From an uncultured Oscillospiraceae bacterium (GTDB lineage Bacteria; Bacillota; Clostridia; Oscillospirales; Oscillospiraceae), in assembly GCA_934590355.1 (NCBI GenBank), contig CAKTOX010000028.1, positions 1-23,481 of the forward strand: 23,481 nucleotides of DNA. The letters are read 5' to 3'. Below, one piece after another: positions 8,293 to 15,206 of the stretch. The position numbers and the translations under genes were made by a program. The notes under the pieces are model-generated. The model did not search any database. It had not been told where the DNA came from and saw only the letters and a list, made by a program, of their open reading frames with translations. Every line of letters starts with the position of its first letter. Position 1 is the stretch's first letter.

Positions 8293-8811
8293 ATGAACAA
8301 GGTCAACACTAAAAAGCTCGCGACGGCAAGCATTCTCTGCGCGGTCGCGGTCGTGGGAAGCTTCTTTTCCTTCCCCGTTTTCGGCAGCAAGTGCGCACCG
8401 GTGCAGCACATGGTGAACATCATCTGCGCGGTGCTGCTGGGACCTGCGTACGGCGTGGGCGCTGCCTTTGTCGCCTCGCTTATCCGCAACCTGCTCGGTC
8501 TGGGCAGCCTTATGGCGTTCCCGGGCAGCATGTTCGGCGCGCTGCTTTGCGGCATAGTTTATAAAAAGACCGGCAACATCGCAGCCACGCTCGTGGGCGA
8601 GGTATTCGGCACCGCCGTCCTCGGCGGACTTTGCGCCTACCCCGTCGCAATTTACTTCATGGGCCAGTCTGCGGCTGCCATCGCGTTCTACGCCTACATT
8701 ATTCCCTTCTTTGTTTCCACCGCGGGCGGCGCGGCAATATCGGCAGTGCTTATCTACAGCCTGAAAAAAGCCGGAACGCTCGGGAAAATGCAGCTTTCGC
8801 TCAATAGCTGA
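8293..8811 (+). CDS. thiW: ThiW-family thiazole precursor uptake protein (ECF S-component)
   Basis: 172 aa, starting at the ATG with an AAAGGAG site 8 nt upstream; an in-frame ATG at 8242 lies in the structured leader and is rejected. It is very hydrophobic with about five to six membrane segments. The family motif region is clear at aa 32-90: APVQHMVNIICAVLLGP, then an RNLLG and AFPGSMFGALLCG stretch. ThiW proteins are predicted substrate-binding subunits of energy-coupling-factor transporters for the thiazole moiety (hydroxyethylthiazole). No ECF A/T genes are here, so it probably shares a module encoded elsewhere. First gene of the TPP-controlled operon, 11 bp before thiM, whose product would phosphorylate the imported thiazole. 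Confidence 0.9.
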   Translation: MNKVNTKKLATASILCAVAVVGSFFSFPVFGSKCAPVQHMVNIICAVLLGPAYGVGAAFVASLIRNLLGLGSLMAFPGSMFGALLCGIVYKKTGNIAATLVGEVFGTAVLGGLCAYPVAIYFMGQSAAAIAFYAYIIPFFVSTAGGAAISAVLIYSLKKAGTLGKMQLSLNS

Positions 8812-8822
8812 GGAGAACCGCC

Positions 8823-9641
8823 ATGCTCGGAAAAATGCTTGAAAACGTAAGGGCGAAAAATCCCCTTATCCATAACATAACAAACTACGTCACGGTAAAC
8901 GACTGCGCGAACACGGTGCTCGCGTGCGGCGCGTCACCGATCATGGCCGACGACCGAGATGAGGTCGCGGACATCACGAGCGTGTGCGCGGGGCTCAACA
9001 TCAACATCGGCACCCTCAACAGCCGCACGATCGACTCGATGCTCATTGCGGGCAGAAGAGCGAACGAGCTTGGTCACCCCGTGGTGCTCGACCCCGTCGG
9101 AGCGGGAGCATCGGCCCTGCGCACCCAAACGGCGCTTTCGCTTTTGCAGCTTCGCCTTGCCGTTATCCGCGGCAACATATCCGAGATTAAGACCCTCGCC
9201 TCGGGCAGCGGCACGACGAAGGGCGTTGACGCGGACGTTGCCGACAAGGTGACGGAGGAAAACCTCGACGAGGCAGTCGCGTTCGCAAAGGCCTTTGCAA
9301 AGCAAACGGGGGCCGTCATCGCCATAACCGGCGCCATTGATGTCGTTGCCGACGCGGAAAGAGCCTACTGCATCAGAAACGGAAACGCGATGATGGCGTC
9401 CGTGACCGGCACGGGCTGCCAGCTTTCGGCGATGACCGCGGCGTTCGTGACCGCTAACCCCGATTCTCCGCTTGAGGCGGCTGCCGCGGCGGTGTGCGCG
9501 ATGGGGCTTGCGGGCGAAATTGCCCATGCGCGGCTCACACCCCCGGACGGCAACTCGTCTTACAGAAACTATATCATCGACGCAATATATAATCTTACCC
9601 CCGCGCAGCTTGAGGAGGGTGCGAAATATGAAGTGCGATAA
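8823..9641 (+). CDS. thiM: Hydroxyethylthiazole kinase ThiM
   Basis: 272 aa, the normal family length. It phosphorylates 4-methyl-5-(2-hydroxyethyl)thiazole to THZ-P in thiazole salvage. Visible landmarks: NPLIHNITNYVTVNDCAN (aa 14-31) at the substrate site, PIMADDRDEV, VVLDPVGAGAS, IRGNISEI, and the C-terminal anion-hole motif VTGTGCQLSA with the conserved Cys. The ribosome site GAGGAGAACCGCC precedes the ATG. The 3' end overlaps the thiE start by 14 nt, implying translational coupling. Its substrate is probably delivered by ThiW, and its product goes to ThiE. Confidence 0.96.
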   Translation: MLGKMLENVRAKNPLIHNITNYVTVNDCANTVLACGASPIMADDRDEVADITSVCAGLNINIGTLNSRTIDSMLIAGRRANELGHPVVLDPVGAGASALRTQTALSLLQLRLAVIRGNISEIKTLASGSGTTKGVDADVADKVTEENLDEAVAFAKAFAKQTGAVIAITGAIDVVADAERAYCIRNGNAMMASVTGTGCQLSAMTAAFVTANPDSPLEAAAAAVCAMGLAGEIAHARLTPPDGNSSYRNYIIDAIYNLTPAQLEEGAKYEVR

Positions 9642-10269
9642 AAGCTATATGCTCCTGTACGCCGTGACGGACAGGGCATGGGTTGGAAAACAGACGCTTT
9701 ACGAGCAGGTGGAGTCTGCCATTAAGGGCGGCGCGACCTGCGTGCAGCTTCGTGAGAAGGAGCTCGGCGAGGAGGAGTTTCTCGCCGAGGCTGTTGAGCT
9801 TGCGGTGCTGTGCAAGCGCTATAAGGTGCCGTTTTTCGTGAACGACAACGTTGAGATAGCGATAAAATGCGGCGCCGACGGAGTGCACGTCGGTCAGGAG
9901 GACATGGAAGCCGGCAAGGTGCGCGAGAAGATAGGCGAGGGCATGATGCTCGGCGTGTCGGTGCACAATGTCGAGCAGGCTCTTGAGGCCGTCAAGAACG
10001 GCGCAGACTGCCTCGGCGTGGGCGCGATGTTCTCGACCTCCACCAAGGCGGAGGCGGACGTGCTGCCCAAGGCGGTGCTGCGCGATATTTGCAGGGCGGT
10101 GGATATCCCCGTCGTTGCGATAGGCGGCATATCCAAGGAAAACATCCTTGAGCTCGGCGGCACGGGCGTTGACGGCGTCGCGCTTGTCAGCGCTGTTTTC
10201 GGCGCGGAGAACGTCGAGGCTGCCTGCGTTGAGCTGCGCGCTCTTTCCGAGCAAATGGTGCGTTCATGA
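9628..10269 (+). CDS. thiE: Thiamine-phosphate synthase ThiE
   Basis: 213 aa TIM-barrel enzyme that joins HMP-PP (from ThiD) and THZ-P (from ThiM) to give thiamine monophosphate and pyrophosphate. Motifs in order: LLYAVTDR, VQLREKEL, FFVNDNVEIA, GADGVHVGQEDM, LGVSVHN, GVGAMFSTSTK and PVVAIGGIS, covering the pyrimidine and phosphate sites. The ATG at 9628 is chosen because of GAGGAGGG just upstream and correct family length; the frame is open further upstream inside thiM. The stop overlaps the next gene as ATGA. Confidence 0.96.
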   Translation: MKCDKSYMLLYAVTDRAWVGKQTLYEQVESAIKGGATCVQLREKELGEEEFLAEAVELAVLCKRYKVPFFVNDNVEIAIKCGADGVHVGQEDMEAGKVREKIGEGMMLGVSVHNVEQALEAVKNGADCLGVGAMFSTSTKAEADVLPKAVLRDICRAVDIPVVAIGGISKENILELGGTGVDGVALVSAVFGAENVEAACVELRALSEQMVRS

Positions 10270-10925
10270 AAATAAAGGGCGCGATATTTGATTTTGACGG
10301 GACGCTGTTTGACTCCATGTTTATATGGGACACTGCCGGGGAAAGCTACCTCACCTCGGTCGGCGTCACTCCGAGACAGGGCGTGAACGAAGCTGTGTGC
10401 GCGCTGAGCTTGAGCCAGACAGCGTCTTATTTTAAGCGCGAATATGCCCTGCCGATGACGACGGAGCAGATAGAGCTCGGCATAAACAAGATGGTCGAGC
10501 ACTTTTACTACGAAAAGGTGCAGCCGAAAAGGGGTATGCGCGAGCTGCTGGAGGAGCTGCGCCGCGAAGGAGTAGGGTGCGTCATAGCCACGGCCACGGA
10601 ACGCCATCTCATCGAAGCTGCGCTGCGCCGCTGCTCGATGGAGCGGTATTTCGACGGCATCTTCACCTGCACCGAGGTCGGTCACGGCAAGGACGAGCCG
10701 GATATCTTCCGCGCCTGCCTCAAGGCTCTCGGCACGGACAGAGGTAACACGGTCGTTTTCGAGGACGCCCTGCACGCGGCGGCGACCGCCAAGTGCGACG
10801 GCTTTGCGATAGTCGGCGTTTATGACAAAAGTGAAAGGCATCAGAGCGAAATGAAAGCGCTCTGCGACTGTTATATAACCGATCCCGTGCATCCGGACGA
10901 GCTCCGGCGCTTTGCATCGGACTGA
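10266..10925 (+). CDS. HAD-superfamily phosphatase in the thiamine operon (candidate thiamine-phosphate phosphatase)
   Basis: 219 aa, haloacid-dehalogenase fold with a helical cap. Motif I is DFDGT (Asp9 nucleophile, Asp11 acid/base), motif II lies in VIATAT (about aa 115-120), motif III lysine is in GKDEPDIF and motif IV in VVFEDA. It overlaps thiE by 4 nt (ATGA) and precedes thiD by 12 bp, so it is co-translated with the pathway. ThiE makes thiamine monophosphate; without a ThiL kinase in this operon, a phosphatase releasing thiamine for a pyrophosphokinase would fit. The substrate assignment is inference from context only. General HAD assignment is secure. Confidence 0.85.
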   Translation: MKIKGAIFDFDGTLFDSMFIWDTAGESYLTSVGVTPRQGVNEAVCALSLSQTASYFKREYALPMTTEQIELGINKMVEHFYYEKVQPKRGMRELLEELRREGVGCVIATATERHLIEAALRRCSMERYFDGIFTCTEVGHGKDEPDIFRACLKALGTDRGNTVVFEDALHAAATAKCDGFAIVGVYDKSERHQSEMKALCDCYITDPVHPDELRRFASD

Positions 10926-10937
10926 AAGGAGCAAACT

Positions 10938-11744
10938 ATGAAAACAGCACTCACCATCGCGGGAAGCGACTCCAGCGGCGGAGCCGGTATCCAGGCGGAC
11001 ATCAAGACCATGACCATGAACGGCGTTTTCGCCATGAGCGCGATAACGGCGCTCACCGCGCAGAACACCCTCGGCGTGACGGGGATTCTGGAGTCAACGC
11101 CGGAGTTTTTGCAGCAGCAGCTCGACGCCGTGTTCGAGGATATTTACCCCGATGCCGTCAAGATCGGCATGGTGTCCTCCTCGGAGCTCATACGCGTCAT
11201 TGCGCAGCGGCTGAAGCATTACGGGGCGAAGAACATCGTCGTCGACCCCGTCATGGTCGCAACGAGCGGCTCTGCGCTCATGAAGACCGACGCCGTGCAG
11301 ACGCTTGCCGACGAGCTTTTCCCGATATGCACGGTCATAACGCCGAACATCCCCGAGGGTGAGATACTCTCCGGCATGAAGATAGAAAACGAGGCCGATA
11401 TGCTCAGAGCCGCCGAGAAGATCGGGCGCGAGCACGGCTGCGCGGTGCTTTTGAAGGGCGGTCACAGCGTCAATGACGCAAACGACCTGCTCTATTCCGA
11501 CGGCGTCTGCCGCTGGTTTAACGGCAAGCGCATAGATAACCCCAACACCCACGGCACGGGCTGCACGCTCTCAAGCGCGATCGCGTCTAACCTCGCAAAG
11601 GGCTATGACCTTGCCGAATCCGTCAGCCGCGCGAAGGAGTATATCTCCGGCGCACTTGCCGCCATGCTCGACCTCGGCCACGGCCGCGGCCCGATGAACC
11701 ATGCGTTTGCGCTGGCGGGCGAGTTTGCAAAGGAGCGTGAGTAA
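10938..11744 (+). CDS. thiD: Hydroxymethylpyrimidine / phosphomethylpyrimidine kinase ThiD
   Basis: 268 aa ribokinase-fold enzyme carrying out two phosphorylations, HMP to HMP-P to HMP-PP, the pyrimidine donor for ThiE. Signatures: TIAGSDSSGGAGIQADIKT (aa 6-24), VVDPVMVATSG, TPNIPEGEIL, and the ATP/anion-hole motif HGTGCTLSSAIA near the C-terminus. GAAAGGAG precedes the ATG. The next gene begins at the base after its stop, so its ribosome site is inside thiD. No thiC is present nearby, so HMP probably comes from salvage. Confidence 0.96.
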   Translation: MKTALTIAGSDSSGGAGIQADIKTMTMNGVFAMSAITALTAQNTLGVTGILESTPEFLQQQLDAVFEDIYPDAVKIGMVSSSELIRVIAQRLKHYGAKNIVVDPVMVATSGSALMKTDAVQTLADELFPICTVITPNIPEGEILSGMKIENEADMLRAAEKIGREHGCAVLLKGGHSVNDANDLLYSDGVCRWFNGKRIDNPNTHGTGCTLSSAIASNLAKGYDLAESVSRAKEYISGALAAMLDLGHGRGPMNHAFALAGEFAKERE

Positions 11745-12404
11745 GTGGGCACGACGCAGCAGCTTCTCGACTACGCCGCCGAGGTCTGGACGGCATATAA
11801 CGAGCACCCCTTCGTGCTCGGAATTCAGAACGGCACTCTCGAGCGGGAAAAGTTCCGCTTTTACATGATCCAGGACTATCTTTATCTCGGAGACTACGCG
11901 AAAATATTCGCGCTGGGCGTTGCAAAGGCAACAAGCCTTTCAAACGCCATGCTGTTTTCTCAGTATATCTCCGTCATGAACGGCGAGCTGAACGTCCACA
12001 GCGATTATATGGCAAGGCTCGGCATCACGCAGGAGGACATTGACTCGGCAAAGCGCTCTCTCGACAGTCTCTCGTACACCTCGTATATGCTGCGTGTCGC
12101 CTATGAGGAAACGGAGGTCGAGATAGTCGCGGCGATACTCGCCTGCGCTTACAGCTATGAGGTCATCGCAAAGAAAATGGTCGAGAATAACCCCGCGGCA
12201 GTCGATGACGAATTCTACGGAAGCTGGATAAGCGGCTACGTTTCGGAGGAATACTCCGAGGAAAACCGCGTTCTCATCGAGCTTCTTGATGACATGACCA
12301 AGTCCTACACCCCCGCGCAGATAGAGCATCTCAAGGACGTTTTCCTTGCCTGCTCGCGCTACGAGATGGCGTTTTGGGACTTATCGTGGAATATGTCGTT
12401 TTAA
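11745..12404 (+). CDS. tenA: Thiaminase II / aminopyrimidine aminohydrolase TenA
   Basis: 219 aa with the TenA all-helical fold. Family members hydrolyse 4-amino-5-aminomethyl-2-methylpyrimidine from degraded thiamine to HMP, and can cleave thiamine. Key residues can be placed: Asp44 in MIQDYLYL, nucleophile Cys134 in AILACAYSYEV, and Glu207 in RYEMAFWDLSW. The GTG start directly after the thiD stop has AAAGGAG about 10 nt upstream. Last gene of the operon, giving a pyrimidine source to ThiD. A strong hairpin terminator follows immediately. Confidence 0.94.
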   Translation: MGTTQQLLDYAAEVWTAYNEHPFVLGIQNGTLEREKFRFYMIQDYLYLGDYAKIFALGVAKATSLSNAMLFSQYISVMNGELNVHSDYMARLGITQEDIDSAKRSLDSLSYTSYMLRVAYEETEVEIVAAILACAYSYEVIAKKMVENNPAAVDDEFYGSWISGYVSEEYSEENRVLIELLDDMTKSYTPAQIEHLKDVFLACSRYEMAFWDLSWNMSF

Positions 12405-12446
12405 AAAAACTACGCTCTCCCTTTTTTCGGGAGGGCGTAGTTTTTT
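12404..12446. terminator. Bidirectional terminator between tenA and the Spx/ArsC-like gene
   Basis: A near-perfect 18-bp stem: AAAAAACTACGCTCTCCC (12404-12421) pairs with GGGAGGGCGTAGTTTTTT (12429-12446) across a 7-nt loop. The A-run and T-run let it act on both strands, fitting the convergent genes on either side. Confidence 0.92.
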
Positions 12447-12456
12447 GCGCTCAAAT

Positions 12457-12804
12457 TTAGATTTTGCTTTCCCATTCTGTCTGCTTGAAGCCGACCATGA
12501 CGAAGCCGTCGGAAATGAGCAGGGGACGCTTTACGAGCATCCCGTCCGAGGCGAGGAGACGGAGCATCTCGTCCTCGCTCATGGCGGGCAATTTGTCCTT
12601 GAGCCCCATGGACTTATACAGCAGTCCGCTCGTGTTAAAAAGCTTCTTCAGCGGCAGAGCGCTGCGCTCGTGCCACTCGGCAAGCTCCTCATAGCTCGGA
12701 TTATCAGCCTTAATATCGCGCAGCGTGTACTGTACGCCGTTTTCGTCCAGCCATTTTTGCGCCCTTTGGCAGGTGCTGCACTTGGGGTAGCAGATAAATA
12801 ACAT
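12457..12804 (-). CDS. ArsC/Spx-family thioredoxin-fold protein
   Basis: 115 aa, typical for this family. The N-terminus carries CYPKCSTCQRAQKWLD with a C-x-x-C pair (Cys9, Cys12); a KRPLL segment near aa 92-96 corresponds to the conserved Arg-Pro loop of ArsC/Spx/YffB proteins. Members are either glutaredoxin-coupled arsenate reductases or Spx-type regulators binding the RNA polymerase alpha subunit under thiol stress. No arsenic-resistance genes are nearby, and the C-x-x-C favours an Spx/MgsR-like redox role, but the two cannot be separated from sequence alone. The ribosome site GGGAGGA precedes the ATG on the minus strand. Monocistronic. Confidence 0.88.
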   Translation of the reverse strand: MLFICYPKCSTCQRAQKWLDENGVQYTLRDIKADNPSYEELAEWHERSALPLKKLFNTSGLLYKSMGLKDKLPAMSEDEMLRLLASDGMLVKRPLLISDGFVMVGFKQTEWESKI

Positions 12805-12835
12805 ATTTCATTCCTCCCGATTTTTCGGATAGCTT

Positions 12836-12864
12836 ATGCTAACATATGCAGGCGCGCTTTACAA
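12836..12864 (-). promoter_or_regulatory. Probable promoter of the Spx/ArsC-like gene
   Basis: On the minus strand, TTGTAA (12864-12859), a 17-bp spacer and TAGCAT (12841-12836) lie about 30 bp before the start codon. Its -35 box is only 15 bp from that of the divergent promoter of the next gene. Confidence 0.55.
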
Positions 12865-12879
12865 GCCGCGGGAGGAATA

Positions 12880-12908
12880 TTGCGATTTTTGCGCGCGGGA
12901 GGTATAAT
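12880..12908 (+). promoter_or_regulatory. Promoter of the peptide-deformylase-like gene
   Basis: TTGCGA (12880-12885), a 17-bp spacer and a perfect TATAAT (12903-12908), followed by GGAGAGGAAA and an ATG at 12945. Confidence 0.75.
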
Positions 12909-12944
12909 AGGGACACAAAAAAACACGGACGGAGAGGAAATTTT

Positions 12945-13355
12945 ATGGTACGCGATATTTGCAAGGATAAAAAAATACTTGCCCGCAGGTCAACGCAGGC
13001 GCTTGCGGAGGATATGGACACGGCGCGGGACCTCATGGATACGCTCATGGCGCACCGCGACGGCTGCGTCGGCATGGCGGCGAATATGATAGGCGTCAAT
13101 AAGCGCATCATCGCCGTTCAAAGCGAGCGGGGCTATATGCTCATGCTCAACCCCGTCATTTTGGAAAAATACGAGCCCTACGAGGCCGAGGAGAGCTGCC
13201 TTTCTCTTGACGGAGTGCGCAAAACGATGCGCTATATGCGCATAAAGGTGCGCTGGCAGACGGAGACACTGCGCGAGCGCACGAGAGTGTTCGAGGACTT
13301 GGACGCGCAGATAATCCAGCACGAGCTCGACCACTGCAACGGAATACTGATTTGA
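12945..13355 (+). CDS. Peptide-deformylase-like protein (second, divergent subfamily)
   Basis: 136 aa, shorter than typical deformylases. Peptide deformylase removes formyl from N-terminal Met using a metal held by one Cys and two His. Motif II is ESCLS (Cys85) and motif III is QHELDH (His126, Glu127, His130), so all metal ligands and the catalytic Glu are present. Motif I reads GMAANMIG where classical enzymes have G.AA.Q, so the oxyanion-stabilising Gln is replaced by Met48. This looks like a clostridial side-branch of the family rather than housekeeping def. The ATG at 12945 is chosen for its GGAGAGGAA site and position after the promoter; the frame is open further upstream. A terminator follows. 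Confidence 0.82.
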   Translation: MVRDICKDKKILARRSTQALAEDMDTARDLMDTLMAHRDGCVGMAANMIGVNKRIIAVQSERGYMLMLNPVILEKYEPYEAEESCLSLDGVRKTMRYMRIKVRWQTETLRERTRVFEDLDAQIIQHELDHCNGILI

Positions 13356-13356
13356 T

Positions 13357-13384
13357 AAAAAACGCCTTCGGGCGTTTTTTTTTG
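13357..13384 (+). terminator. Rho-independent terminator after the deformylase-like gene
   Basis: AAAAACGCC, a TTCG tetraloop and GGCGTTTTT form a stem directly followed by further T residues; it starts a few bases after the stop codon. Confidence 0.9.
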
Positions 13385-13394
13385 CTAATTTGCC

Positions 13395-13447
13395 CTTTGC
13401 TGTCCTGCTTTTGGGACACGAGATGTGCTAAACTTAATACAGCAAAG
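13395..13447. repeat. Inverted repeat in the promoter region of the HIRAN-like gene
   Basis: CTTTGCTGT (13395-13403) is perfectly repeated in inverse as ACAGCAAAG (13439-13447), with TGTCC (13401-13405) / GGACA (13414-13418) nested inside. A weak promoter TTGGGA-17-TTAATA (13411-13439) lies between the arms. It may be an operator or a leader hairpin; function unknown. Confidence 0.5.
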
Positions 13448-13476
13448 AGAAAATAAGATAAACGGAGGGCAAAAGA

Positions 13477-13887
13477 ATGAAGGAAATGTTTGCGACGATA
13501 ACGGGCTTTACGAAGTACGGCGGTCTTGCCCCGTTTAAGCTCGGCGGTCTTGTGCGCTGCGAGAAGGAGCCCGATAACGCCTATGACGGCGAGGCCATTA
13601 AGTGCACTCTGCCCCTGCTCGGCGCGGTCGGCTACATAGCAAACAGCACGAGCACCGTTGTCGGCGGCACGATGTCCGCGGGCAGACTTTACGACAAGGT
13701 AGACAGCAAATTCTACGTCCGCGTGCTTTTCATGACGCATTCGAGCGTCATCTGCCGCGTGGAAAACGGCGAGCCGGACGAGCTTGCAAAGGAGCTCATG
13801 GAGCAGTATGACGACGGCTGGGATAGCTGCGAGACTATGGAGCCCGCTGTCTGCATTTGCGGTGAGGACGATGAAGCCGAGGATTGA
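13477..13887 (+). CDS. Small HIRAN-domain-like protein
   Basis: 136 aa. The first 75 residues resemble the HIRAN domain: ITGFTKYGG, a hydrophobic LGGLVRCEKEPDNAYDGEAI core, then GAVGYIANS. HIRAN domains occur in SWI/SNF helicases such as HLTF, where they bind 3' ends of single-stranded DNA, and also as stand-alone bacterial proteins. The C-terminal third is acidic with a Cys pair (VCICGEDDEAED), not a known zinc site. ACGGAGGG precedes the ATG. The stop overlaps the next operon's -35 box. The fold is reasonably supported; the role (possibly DNA-end or replication stress) is inference. Confidence 0.7.
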   Translation: MKEMFATITGFTKYGGLAPFKLGGLVRCEKEPDNAYDGEAIKCTLPLLGAVGYIANSTSTVVGGTMSAGRLYDKVDSKFYVRVLFMTHSSVICRVENGEPDELAKELMEQYDDGWDSCETMEPAVCICGEDDEAED

Positions 13888-13911
13888 TTGGCGGGAAATT
13901 TGTGGTATAGT
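13884..13911 (+). promoter_or_regulatory. Promoter of the repeat-protein / WYL operon
   Basis: TTGATT (13884-13889), a 16-bp spacer and TATAGT (13906-13911), 46 bp before the GTG start. The -35 overlaps the TGA of the upstream gene. Confidence 0.55.
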
Positions 13912-13956
13912 GGTGGTAGGACGGTAACTTGAGCCGACAGGAAAGGAGCGAGCATC

Positions 13957-14190
13957 GTGAAAATGTTTATGACAGTGGGACCGAACGGGCAGACGAGCGT
14001 AACAAACGTGATGACGGACCATAACGGCGCGCCGACGATGGTGATGACGGCGGGACCCAACGGCCAAACGAGCGTGACGAGTATCCTGAGCTCCTCGCGC
14101 GGCGGGTCAACGATGGCGATGACGGTGGGGCCCAACGGCAAAACGAGCGTGACTATGTGCCCGTCGGGGTGGAGGTGGAACGATGGCTAA
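13957..14190 (+). CDS. Unknown 77-aa protein with three exact 25-residue repeats
   Basis: The GTG at 13957 is preceded by GAAAGGAG at about 8 nt; an in-frame ATG two codons later is the alternative. Residues 5-16, 30-41 and 55-66 read MTVGPNGQTSVT, MTAGPNGQTSVT and MTVGPNGKTSVT, a strict 25-aa period with variable linkers between. DNA differences between copies of the core lie mostly at third codon positions, which supports a protein selected at residue level. There is no signal peptide or membrane segment. It overlaps the WYL regulator start by 8 nt, so the two are translationally coupled. I do not recognise the family; short beta-hairpin repeats are plausible. Confidence 0.75.
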   Translation: MKMFMTVGPNGQTSVTNVMTDHNGAPTMVMTAGPNGQTSVTSILSSSRGGSTMAMTVGPNGKTSVTMCPSGWRWNDG

Positions 14191-15172
14191 GTCACCGAAG
14201 CAGAAGCTGAAGCTGCTCTACCTCATGCAGTATCTGCTCGAAAGCTCCGATGAAAATCACCCTGTCGGTATTAACGACATGATACGCGCCCTCGCGCAGC
14301 ATGACATAAGCGCCGAGCGCAAGAGCCTTTATGATGACATTGAGTCCTTGCGGCTGTTTGGACTCGACATCGTGCAGACACGCTCGAAAACGACGGGGTA
14401 TTACATCGGCAGCCGCGATTTCGAGCTGCCGGAGCTGAAGCTTCTGGTCGACAGTGTGCAGTCGTCAAAGTTCATAACCGAGAAAAAGACGCTCAGCCTC
14501 ATCAAAAAGATCGAGGGGCTTGCCAGCGCCTACGATGCGCAGCTTTTGCAGCGTCAGGTCTACGTGCGCAACCGCGTCAAGAGCATGAACGAGAGCGTTT
14601 ATTATAACGTCGATGAGATCTCGGGCGCGATAACGCAGGACAGGGTAATATGCTTTAAATACTACGACTACACCGTCGGCAAAAAGCGCGCTTACCGCAA
14701 GGACGGGGCGCTGTATGAGATAAGTCCGTTCTCGCTGATGTGGGACGACGAGAATTATTATATGCTCGGCTATGACGCCCGTGCGGGCAGACTGAAGCAT
14801 TACAGGGTCGATAAAATGACGGACATCTCCTCTGTCGATAAGCCCCGCGAGGGCAAGAGCGCCTTTGCCGAGATCGACATGGCGCAGTACTCAAAGCAGG
14901 TGTTCGGAATGTTCACGGGGAGTGTTCAGCCCGTGACGCTGCGCTTTGAAAACTCGCTCGTGGGCGCAGTGATCGGGCGCTTCGGCAAGGACGTGCACCT
15001 TGCGGATGAGGGCGACGGGCATTTCACCTTCACGGCGGACATCGCAGTGTCGCCGCAGTTTTATTCGTGGGTGTTCGCGTTCGGCGCCGCCGCCGAGATA
15101 CTCTCTCCCGAGGACGTGCGCGCGGGCTTTCTCGAAAAAATAAACGAGACCGTGAAAATTTATGATAATTAA
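14183..15172 (+). CDS. WYL-domain transcriptional regulator
   Basis: 329 aa. An N-terminal winged-helix HTH (about aa 1-80, KLKLLYLMQYLLE then ISAERKSLYDDIESLRLFG) is followed by a WYL domain (about 145-215) with the signature region LYEISPFSLMWDDENYYMLGYD and a C-terminal WCX-like segment. WYL proteins bind ligands or single-stranded nucleic acid and commonly regulate defence, DNA-damage or metabolic genes. The start overlaps the stop of the 77-aa repeat protein, suggesting that protein is its partner or co-product. A bidirectional terminator follows. Confidence 0.9.
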   Translation: MAKSPKQKLKLLYLMQYLLESSDENHPVGINDMIRALAQHDISAERKSLYDDIESLRLFGLDIVQTRSKTTGYYIGSRDFELPELKLLVDSVQSSKFITEKKTLSLIKKIEGLASAYDAQLLQRQVYVRNRVKSMNESVYYNVDEISGAITQDRVICFKYYDYTVGKKRAYRKDGALYEISPFSLMWDDENYYMLGYDARAGRLKHYRVDKMTDISSVDKPREGKSAFAEIDMAQYSKQVFGMFTGSVQPVTLRFENSLVGAVIGRFGKDVHLADEGDGHFTFTADIAVSPQFYSWVFAFGAAAEILSPEDVRAGFLEKINETVKIYDN

Positions 15173-15174
15173 AA

Positions 15175-15206
15175 AATAAGACCGTCCGAGGACGGTCTTA
15201 TTTATT
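15175..15206. terminator. Bidirectional terminator between the WYL and TetR genes
   Basis: AATAAGACCGTC (15175-15186), loop CGAG, then GACGGTCTTATT (15191-15202): a perfect 12-bp stem with A/T tracts on both sides. The stop codon of the minus-strand tetR-like gene (15198-15200) lies inside the stem. Confidence 0.88.
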
